Below are positions 58,046-64,000 of a stretch of 64,000 bases of DNA, piece after piece. Within the stretch, counting starts at the first letter, position 1. The number at the start of each line of letters is the position of its first letter. Under the pieces are notes generated by a model that did not search any database, was not told where the DNA came from, and was given only the letters and a program-made list of their open reading frames with translations. Made by a program: the position numbers and the translations under genes. The stretch is from Herbiconiux daphne. GTDB lineage: Bacteria > Actinomycetota > Actinomycetes > Actinomycetales > Microbacteriaceae. The DNA lies in assembly GCF_024979295.1 (NCBI RefSeq), contig NZ_JANLCJ010000005.1, positions 415,969-479,968 of the forward strand, given 5' to 3'.

Positions 58046-58969
58046 ATGAACGATCGTGAGGCGCTCGACGCCTATTCGCAGACCGTCGTCGGTGTCGCGG
58101 AGAGCGTGCTGCCCTCGGTGGCGAGCGTCTCGGTGCGCTCGCGGCGGGGCGCCGGAGCCGGCAGCGCCTCAGTCATCGGCGACGAGGGGCTGCTGCTCAC
58201 CAGCGCCCACGTGGTGGCCGGTGCCGACGAGCTCGAGGTCGCGTTCGCCGACGGCCGCTCGTCTGAGGCGCGGGTGGTCGGCGAAGACCCCCTGTCCGAC
58301 CTCGCGGTGCTGCGAGCCACCGGCAGCACGCCCGCGCCGCTGCGCCTCGGCGATGCGGCGGACCTGCGCGTGGGTCAGCTCGTCGTGGCCCTCGGCAACC
58401 CGCTCGGGCTCGCGGGCAGCGTGACGGCCGGCATCGTCTCGGCCCTCGGCCGGTCGCTGCCGACCCAGGCCGGCCGGGTGATCGACGAGGTCATCCAGAC
58501 AGATGCCGCTCTCAACCCCGGCAACAGCGGGGGAGTGCTGGCCGACGGCTCGGGCGCGGTGGTGGGCGTCAACACCGCCGTGGCGGGCATCGGGCTGGGG
58601 CTCGCCGTGCCGATCAACTCGACCACGCGCGAGATCATCGACTCGCTCGTGGCCTACGGGCGGGTGCGCCGGGCCTGGCTCGGCATCGCCGGGGTGCAGA
58701 TCCAACTGCCGCCGGATGTCGCGGCCAAGGTGGGTTCGGCGAAGGGCATGCAGGTCGTGACCGTCGTCACCGGCAGCCCGGCCGATGTGGCCGGCATCCG
58801 TCGCGGCGACATCGTGGTCTCGCTCGACCGGCAGACCATCGTCAGCGCCACCGCGGTGCAGCGGCTCATGGTCGAGAACGCGATCGACCGTCTGATCGAG
58901 ATGACCGTGTGGCGCAACGGCGCGCTGGTCGACGTGATCCTGCAGCCGAAGGAGCTGTCGCTGAGCTGA
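58046..58969 (+). CDS. HtrA/S1C-type serine protease with PDZ domain, no signal peptide
   Basis: 307 aa chymotrypsin-fold protease. The triad is H55 (TSAHVVAG), D85 (PLSDLAVL) and S161 (LNPGNSGG). A C-terminal PDZ-like domain (about residues 215-300) has GMQVVTVVTGSPADVAG and RRGDIVVSLDRQ. Unlike typical DegP/HtrA, it has neither signal peptide nor membrane helix, so it is probably cytoplasmic or the short form of a family whose other members are anchored. ATG 58046 gives a full catalytic domain. Confidence 0.88.
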   Translation: MNDREALDAYSQTVVGVAESVLPSVASVSVRSRRGAGAGSASVIGDEGLLLTSAHVVAGADELEVAFADGRSSEARVVGEDPLSDLAVLRATGSTPAPLRLGDAADLRVGQLVVALGNPLGLAGSVTAGIVSALGRSLPTQAGRVIDEVIQTDAALNPGNSGGVLADGSGAVVGVNTAVAGIGLGLAVPINSTTREIIDSLVAYGRVRRAWLGIAGVQIQLPPDVAAKVGSAKGMQVVTVVTGSPADVAGIRRGDIVVSLDRQTIVSATAVQRLMVENAIDRLIEMTVWRNGALVDVILQPKELSLS

Positions 58970-59016
58970 GGCGGCCGAGTAGGCCGAGCGGGGCTGGGCT
59001 CGCGCGCCGACCCGGG

Positions 59017-59646
59017 CTACTGCTGCGTCGTCATGTCGCCCGTCGCCGGAGGCGCTCCCGTGGGGCCGTAGCTGAGCAGCACCGCGCCCTTCTTCGAGGC
59101 CGGCGACGCCGAGAGCAGCGTCAGACCGACGGGCGGCCCGTCGTGGGGGAACAGCCGCTTGCCGGCGCCGAGCACGACGGGGTAGATCCAGAGGTTCAGC
59201 TGGTCGAACAGGCCCTCGGTCACGAGTGACCGGGCGAAATCGATGCTGCCGATCACGTGGATGTCGTCGTGCCGGTCGCGCAGGTCGGCAACGGCGGCGG
59301 CGAGGTCGCTGCCGAGCAGGTGCGAGTCGGCCCAGGTCAGCGCCGGGTTGCCGCGCGAAGCGACGTATTTCGGGATGCTGTTGAGCGCGTGGGCGATGTC
59401 GGCCTCGGAGCCGTTGCCCTGGTGGGGCCAGTACGCGGCGAAGATGTCGTAGGTCCGGCGGCCGAGCAGCAGGGCGTCCATGCCCTTCATGCCATCCGCG
59501 ACCTGGGCGCCGTCGTCGTCGCCGATCAGGGGAGCCTGCCACCCGCCGAAGGCGAACCCGTCGGTGGTGTCCTCGTCGGGGCCGCCGGGTGCCTGCTGCA
59601 CCCCGTCGAGACTGCTGAAGAGGTCGATCTGGATGCGACCGGACAC
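59017..59646 (-). CDS. dihydrofolate reductase-like (RibD C-terminal) family protein
   Basis: 209 aa NADPH-binding reductase-like fold: IQIDLFSSLDGVQQAPGG opens it, MDALLLGRRTYDIFAAYWP and DIHVIGSIDFARSLV are family marks, and WIYPVVLGAGKRLFP ends it. These proteins are often of unknown substrate; folate or pterin reduction is not shown. GTG 59646 follows AAGGAG by 6 nt. It faces the protease gene. Confidence 0.85.
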   Translation of the reverse strand: MSGRIQIDLFSSLDGVQQAPGGPDEDTTDGFAFGGWQAPLIGDDDGAQVADGMKGMDALLLGRRTYDIFAAYWPHQGNGSEADIAHALNSIPKYVASRGNPALTWADSHLLGSDLAAAVADLRDRHDDIHVIGSIDFARSLVTEGLFDQLNLWIYPVVLGAGKRLFPHDGPPVGLTLLSASPASKKGAVLLSYGPTGAPPATGDMTTQQ

Positions 59647-59728
59647 GATGATCTCCTTCCGGCACCGCGGCGGGCCGCGCTGCGAGCGGGCGCGACACCG
59701 GCGTCGCGCCGTGGTTCGATGCTCGCAA

Positions 59729-59803
59729 GAGCGGTCGTGTCTGTCAACGGCGGTGTTGCCTGTCAACGGCCGTGGAGTCGTCAACGGCCGTGGTGTCTCT
59801 CAA
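59729..59803 (-). repeat. four 18-19-bp tandem repeats starting at a stop codon
   Basis: On the minus strand TTGA recurs at 59803, 59784, 59766 and 59747 (periods 19, 18, 19), each followed by a CACGGCCG-like stretch. The first TGA is the stop of the FUSC gene. Confidence 0.85.
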
Positions 59804-60861
59804 TGATCCGCAGACGGATGCCTCTCGTGCCACACCAGGGCGGCGACCACGGCCAGCGCCGCACCGATCGCGGTGTCGACGAGGCGTTCGACGGCGAAGG
59901 CCAGCGGTTCGGCCCCGGTGCCCGAGCCTGCGCTCGCGGCCGTGCCCGTGATGGTGAGCACGAGCGGCGTGATGAACACCAGCGCCAACGCGTAGTTGCG
60001 CACCACGAACAGCTCCACGGCGAACTGCAGCGCGCCGAGCAGCAGCGCCAGCCAGAGGCCGCTCGGCGCGAGCTCGGCGAGGCCCAGATAGAGCACCGCG
60101 CCCGCGATGGTGCCGATCACGCGGTGGAGCCCGCGGGTCATCGTGAGGGCGCGGCTGCTGCCGCCGCTCACCACGGCCAGCGCCGCGCAGACCACCCAGT
60201 AGGCACGTTCGGGTTCGACGGCGAGGGCGATGGCGCTGCCGAGCACGGCGACCGTGATCGATCGGCGGATGAGGGTGCGGGTCGGCTCATCAGTGAAACG
60301 CGGGGTCGGGAACCGCTGGCGCAGCGTGCGGGCCGGCACACGGCGCGAGCGGGGCAGCACCACCGGGGCGATCGCCAACAGGTAGGCGAACAGGCATCCG
60401 CCGGCCACCAGGGTCACGAAGAGCAGCGGATCGACCACGCGCACGCCGTCGACCGGCGCGGTGATGTGCGCGGCGGCGCCGAACACCAGAGGAAAGAACA
60501 CCGGCCCGGGCGGCCCCACCGCGAAGCCGTAGAGCAGGATGCTCGCGGCGGCGGAGACGAGCACCAACCCGATCGCGACGGCGAGCGACGACCCCGCGAG
60601 CATGGCTCCGGCTGCGGCGCACGCGACGAGGCCGACGGCGATGAGCGGCAGCACGCGCAGCCGTTCCCTGACGGGCGCGTTCGCCACGTAGAGCGCCGTG
60701 AACGCGCCGATGCTCGCCTGGAGCCCGAGGGCCGGAGCGCCGGCGAGCGAGAACACGGCGATCGGAATGGCGACCGCCAGCCCGGCTCGCAACGCGATGG
60801 GCCAGCGTCCGCCCGGGCCGTTGAGGCGCACCAGGCTCGCGAAGGCTCCGTTCTGGTTCAC
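59800..60861 (-). CDS. FUSC-family membrane protein
   Basis: 353 aa with two blocks of about five membrane helices each; the second (RSITVAVLGSAIALAVEPER ... GTIAGAVLYLGLAELAP) is the FUSC-type domain found in aromatic-acid efflux proteins. VVCAALAVVSGGSSRALTMTRGLHRVIGT is the conserved loop in parts. It is probably an exporter of aromatic or amphipathic compounds. GTG 60861 has minus-strand TAGCGT 6 nt upstream (60868-60873), a leaderless start. Confidence 0.82.
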   Translation of the reverse strand: MNQNGAFASLVRLNGPGGRWPIALRAGLAVAIPIAVFSLAGAPALGLQASIGAFTALYVANAPVRERLRVLPLIAVGLVACAAAGAMLAGSSLAVAIGLVLVSAAASILLYGFAVGPPGPVFFPLVFGAAAHITAPVDGVRVVDPLLFVTLVAGGCLFAYLLAIAPVVLPRSRRVPARTLRQRFPTPRFTDEPTRTLIRRSITVAVLGSAIALAVEPERAYWVVCAALAVVSGGSSRALTMTRGLHRVIGTIAGAVLYLGLAELAPSGLWLALLLGALQFAVELFVVRNYALALVFITPLVLTITGTAASAGSGTGAEPLAFAVERLVDTAIGAALAVVAALVWHERHPSADH

Positions 60862-60988
60862 CCTTCGACGCTACTCGCCGGCCGCGAGCACCACACTTCG
60901 GGGCCATTGTCCAGCGGGCGCGACATCCGCTCGGCGCGCGTAGGAAGGGAGTGCCGGTCGGTGCGAGCGGCCGAGCGCGAGGCGGACC

Positions 60989-61510
60989 ATGGGCAGCGAC
61001 CGAGACGGCCGCGATCGAGACGGCGGCCGTGCAGGCACCGAGTTGCGCCGACGATTCGCGGCCGTGCTGATCGTTCTGGCGATCGACGCCGTCGGTGTTG
61101 CCGCCATCGCGGTGGCGGCCACGCGCCTCGCCGGTCGCGATCGGCCGTCGGAGGCGCCGCTCGTCGCCGCCTGCACCGGGGTCGCGTTCGTGACCTGGCT
61201 GTTCGCCGTGGTCGCGGTGCTGCTCGTGCGGCGGGCGACGCGTGCCGGGTTGCGACGGGCGGCGGGGCTGGGCTCACCCGACCGTCTCCTGCGCGCGGCA
61301 CGACGGTGGCTGTGGTCGGGCCTCATCGTCAACACCGTCGGAAGCGAATGGGTGGCCATCACCGCCCTCGTGCGCGGCGACACGTTCGCGGATGTCGCGA
61401 GCGGGGGCGCTCAGGGTCTGCTCACCGCCACCGCGCTCGCCATCGGGGGTGTCGTGGTGAGTCTGGCCTATCTGCTCATCCTGCCCAGGCGCGGCCCGGC
61501 CGGTCGCTAG
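60989..61510 (+). CDS. four-helix membrane protein of unknown function
   Basis: 173 aa. An Asp/Arg-rich N-terminus precedes hydrophobic segments AAVLIVLAIDAVGVAAIAVAA, VAFVTWLFAVVAVLLV, WSGLIVNTVGSEWVAITALV and ATALAIGGVVVSLAYLLIL. The family is not recognised. Its 3' end overlaps the convergent glycosyltransferase by 35 bp. It is divergent from the FUSC gene across 127 bp. Confidence 0.65.
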   Translation: MGSDRDGRDRDGGRAGTELRRRFAAVLIVLAIDAVGVAAIAVAATRLAGRDRPSEAPLVAACTGVAFVTWLFAVVAVLLVRRATRAGLRRAAGLGSPDRLLRAARRWLWSGLIVNTVGSEWVAITALVRGDTFADVASGGAQGLLTATALAIGGVVVSLAYLLILPRRGPAGR

Positions 61511-62333
61511 GCGCGTCGAGCTGGTGCCGGCCAGGGCGCGGGAGCCCGCGGCCCGCGGCTCGGGCGGCGCGGCGCGCGGCGATCAGCCGGCGCCAGCGCA
61601 GCCACGGCAGTTCGCGGGGCCAGTGCACGAAGACCGTGCGGAATCCGCGGCCGAGCCGGGTGCGCAACGCACTCGCGCTCGTGAACGGACGGTGCGAGAT
61701 CTGCAGCTCGATCGATCGATCGAATCGGAGCTTCCACGGCGCTCCGAGGTGGAACGACAGGTCGAGATCGTCGTGCAGTTCGGGGTCGTGACGGTGCACG
61801 GCCCAGCGCACGTGCTCCCAGGCGTCCCGACGCAGCGCGAGGTTCGAGCCGAACAGCGGCACGTGGCCGAGCGCGGGGGCCAGCGACACGAAGTAGGCGC
61901 CCAGATAGAGGTGGGCGCCGAGGCGGCGCCAGCGCGGCGGGCCGTCATGGAAGGTGGCGGTGCCGGTGATCGCCGCGACATCCGGTCTCGCGTTGAGGGA
62001 GCGGGTGATCGAGGCGATCCAGTCGGGGGGAGCGATGCAGTCGGCGTCGAGCCGGGCGATGACGTCACCGGATGCCGCGTCGTAGCCGGTCGCGGCCGCG
62101 GCCGGGATGCCGCGGCGCTCCTCGCGCACGACCCGCGCGCCCGCTGCCCTCGCGACCTGCGCGGAGTCGTCGCGGGAGGCGTTGTCGACCACGATGATCT
62201 CGAGCGGTGCCGTGGTCTGGCGGGCGAGCGCGCGCAGGCAGGCGCGCAGGCTCGCGGCGTCGTCGCGCACCGGCACGACCACGCTGACGGTGAGGGGTGC
62301 GACGGGGGAGTGCGCGGGCTGTGGTTCGGGCAT
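61476..62333 (-). CDS. family 2 glycosyltransferase
   Basis: 285 aa. VSVVVPVRDDAASLRACLRAL starts the GT-A domain (in parts), IIVVDNASRD and VIARLDADCIAPPDW give the DxD metal site, and LFGSNLALRRDAWEHV the acceptor region. It probably transfers a sugar to a lipid or glycan. The Arg-rich C-terminal tail may be peripheral at the membrane. ATG 62333 fits the family N-terminus. The upstream frame to 62831 runs over the promoter of the next gene and is unlikely. Confidence 0.88.
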   Translation of the reverse strand: MPEPQPAHSPVAPLTVSVVVPVRDDAASLRACLRALARQTTAPLEIIVVDNASRDDSAQVARAAGARVVREERRGIPAAAATGYDAASGDVIARLDADCIAPPDWIASITRSLNARPDVAAITGTATFHDGPPRWRRLGAHLYLGAYFVSLAPALGHVPLFGSNLALRRDAWEHVRWAVHRHDPELHDDLDLSFHLGAPWKLRFDRSIELQISHRPFTSASALRTRLGRGFRTVFVHWPRELPWLRWRRLIAARRAARAAGRGLPRPGRHQLDAPSDRPGRAWAG

Positions 62334-62534
62334 GTCGGTGCACAATCTCCGCAGGCACTGCGGATGACGGGTTGCGGGGGTCGGGTTTCGTGGCGTGTTG
62401 CGGGGTCGGGGTGCTGCAGTCCGGGGCTGACGTCTTCCACAGCGGCGACCGTGTGTCCAGCCCCTGCCGAACGGATGCGCCCGGCCTAGGGTTCCGAGCA
62501 CGCGGCACTCGCGTGCACACCGATCGGAGACATC

Positions 62535-62792
62535 ATGGACCTCGGACAATTCGCCTCGTATCGCCTGCCGGCCGGCATCCGGAGCGCTTTCGGCGTCGAG
62601 ACGGCGCAGCAGCTCGCCGACCAGCTCGGGGCGAAGGGAACCCTCTCGCCCCAGACGGCGCAGGAGGCCGAAGCCGCCTACAACGCCTACAAGAAGGGCG
62701 ATCGAGCCGCGGCGCACGCGTTCCTGACCGGTCGGCTGGGGCTGACCGATGCCGTCGCCGACGACGCACTGAACAAGCTGTCGAAGGCGTAG
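62535..62792 (+). CDS. small helical protein of unknown function
   Basis: 85 aa, Ala/Gln/Leu-rich: DLGQFASYRLPAGIRSAFG, TAQQLADQLG, AQEAEAAYNAYKKGD, then LTDAVADDALNKLSKA. It has no signal peptide. ATG 62535 has CGGAG 9 nt upstream. It is convergent with the manganese catalase, separated by a strong terminator. Confidence 0.65.
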   Translation: MDLGQFASYRLPAGIRSAFGVETAQQLADQLGAKGTLSPQTAQEAEAAYNAYKKGDRAAAHAFLTGRLGLTDAVADDALNKLSKA

Positions 62793-62801
62793 GCCGTGGG
62801 T

Positions 62802-62839
62802 CGGGGCGGATGCGATGCTCGAGCGACGCATCCGCCCCG
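62802..62839. terminator. bidirectional terminator
   Basis: CGGGGCGGATGCG (62802-62814) and its perfect complement CGCATCCGCCCCG (62827-62839) with a 12-nt loop lie between the convergent ends at 62792 and 62859. Confidence 0.8.
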
Positions 62840-62858
62840 GCCGGTCAGTCGTCGAGCA

Positions 62859-63812
62859 TCAGGCCTTGACGGGTCCGAAGCTGTTCTCGACCTCGGCGAG
62901 TTCGAGTTCGGCCGTCTTCTGAATCAGCTTGAGCAGGTCGGGGTCGAGTCCCGGCGAGAACTCCTCGAGGCGCTCGGGCGAGATGAACGAGGGGGTGCCT
63001 TTCGGCGCCTGCTCGGTGGCATCCAGTTCGGTGCCGTCGTTCGAGGGTGACGCGCCCTGGAAGATGCGGCCGGCCTCGGATGCGCCGGTCAGGTCGAACG
63101 AGAACTGCTTGCTCTGCAGGCCCAGGTCGACGAGCTTCTTCACCTCGGGGAACTTCTCGGCGTTGGTCTTCGGAATCGGGAGGGTCTTCTTCCAGTCGAT
63201 GCCGAGCGTCTCGAGCGCCTTGGCGTAGGCGTTCTCGTGCGCCTGGTCGCGCACGATCAGGTAGGCGATGGTCGAGCGTGCCGTCTTGTTGGCGGTCATC
63301 TCGTAGATGCGGCACTTCTGCAGGCGTCCGGTCGACTCGAGCATGAGGTTGTAGAGCAGGTCGAGCACGAGGTTGCCGGAGTTGTAGACGTAGCTGCCGA
63401 GCCAGGGGTTGCCGGCGGCGTCGACGGGGAGCGCGCCCTGGGCGCCGACGAGGTAGTGGTGGATGTTGCCGTGATCGAGCGCGATGTTCAGCGGGGTCGC
63501 GCCGCCGGCACCCGGGGTGTCGAGCGGGTCGGTGAGCTTGCCCTGATATTGCGGTGAGCCGTCGAGCAGGCGGGAGATGGTGGTGCCGATGAGTTCGACG
63601 TGGCTGATCTCCTCGGTGCCGACGCCCTGGATCAGGTCGCGGTAGGGCTTGGCCGACGGGCCGCGAAAATTCATCGCCTGGAACAGGTACTGCATCATCG
63701 TGCGCATCTCGCCGAACTGGCCGCCGAGCCCCTCCTGCAGGGCGTTCGCCGCTGCGGGGTCGGGCTCGTCGTCTGCGATGTCGTTGATCCATTCTTGAAC
63801 GTGGAAATACAT
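62859..63812 (-). CDS. manganese catalase family protein
   Basis: 317 aa ferritin-like di-manganese catalase, splitting hydrogen peroxide. The Mn-binding Glu/His helices are visible as GGQFGEMRTMMQYL, IQGVGTEEISHVELIG, TGRLQKCRIYEMT and VRDQAHENAYAKAL. FRGPSAKPYRDLI is a family mark. ATG 63812 (MYFHVQEWIND) has GGAGG 7 nt upstream; the longer frame to 63860 is unlikely. It is the last gene; 63813-64000 holds its leader with no recognisable promoter. Confidence 0.92.
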   Translation of the reverse strand: MYFHVQEWINDIADDEPDPAAANALQEGLGGQFGEMRTMMQYLFQAMNFRGPSAKPYRDLIQGVGTEEISHVELIGTTISRLLDGSPQYQGKLTDPLDTPGAGGATPLNIALDHGNIHHYLVGAQGALPVDAAGNPWLGSYVYNSGNLVLDLLYNLMLESTGRLQKCRIYEMTANKTARSTIAYLIVRDQAHENAYAKALETLGIDWKKTLPIPKTNAEKFPEVKKLVDLGLQSKQFSFDLTGASEAGRIFQGASPSNDGTELDATEQAPKGTPSFISPERLEEFSPGLDPDLLKLIQKTAELELAEVENSFGPVKA

Positions 63813-64000
63813 ACCGAGCCTCCGTTGGTTTCGGGCCGCTGTGCGCCGCCCGGTGTCCACACTCGTCCTGTGATGGATATTCGCTGCCCCCTTGCTTTTT
63901 GGGGCTGGGAGTGGGTGGGGGTGGGGTCGTGCTGGTGTGTTGGCCTGCGGCGTGAAAGTGAGTGAATGTCAGTGTTGGGTGTTTGACTTGTGTCATGTTC

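Noticed and set aside
59257..61791. 844-aa frame crossing DHFR-like, FUSC and other genes
   Set aside because: Low-complexity Arg/His/Gly product spanning several real genes on the other strand.

Overview
The window is very GC-rich, densely coded DNA from an actinomycete, most likely a member of the Microbacteriaceae. That placement rests on high-GC codon use, many GTG starts, ATGA/GTGA stop-start overlaps, many apparently leaderless genes (TANNNT about 6 nt before the start codon) and families common in this group (CUT1 sugar-type importer without its own ATPase, ECF41/SigJ sigma factor, holin-like/DUF3618 membrane triad, cell-wall-binding repeat 2 protein). I see no rRNA, tRNA, CRISPR array, transposase, integrase or phage module.

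Layout. 1-1567: end of a short-chain dehydrogenase and a nucleotidyltransferase. 1564-13163: a catabolic region with four luciferase-like flavin monooxygenases, an adenosine-deaminase-type enzyme, an amidohydrolase/nucleoside-deaminase-type enzyme, an ABC importer (lipoprotein plus two permeases) and a divergent nucleoside hydrolase. Together these suggest uptake, deamination, deglycosylation and oxidation of a purine-like or other N-heterocyclic compound. 13291-18066: two alpha/beta hydrolases, an SDR with a C-terminal membrane anchor, a phytoene-desaturase-like oxidoreductase and an SRPBCC protein. 18128-24185: polyphosphate kinase 2, small unknown proteins, histidine phosphatase, NAD(P)H-hydrate dehydratase, an esterase and a NYN-LOTUS nuclease-like protein. 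24258-27413: SigJ-type ECF41 sigma factor coupled to a free-standing copy of its own regulatory domain, a cyclase-like protein with a damaged or unusual start, and small proteins.

27453-32760 is a tightly overlapping operon of four glycosyltransferases and a TupA-like ATP-grasp protein, probably for a cell-surface glycopolymer. 32958-36579 holds a three-gene membrane/stress operon behind a SigB/SigF-like promoter, then a MarR regulator and an SDR. 36624-40942: glycogen debranching enzyme GlgX, an AlkA-type DNA glycosylase, small proteins and an alkylmercury-lyase-like protein. 40870-49552: TetR regulator divergent from an MMPL transporter, a VOC protein, a lipase-maturation-factor-like membrane protein, a rhamnose mutarotase, a paralogue of the 20102 small protein, and an MFS drug exporter.

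49656-58969: small proteins, a secreted cell-wall-binding protein, a MarR regulator, a MEDS-LuxR sensory pair, a DipZ-like thioredoxin-fold protein, two epoxide-hydrolase-like enzymes and an HtrA-like protease. 59017-63812: a DHFR-like reductase, a FUSC permease, a family 2 glycosyltransferase and a manganese catalase.

The most unusual structure is at the DNA level. Short tandem repeats straddle or directly follow the stop codon at eight or more gene ends, 15-bp repeats occur inside and outside genes, intergenic hairpins recur, and three genes have duplicated or out-of-frame start regions.
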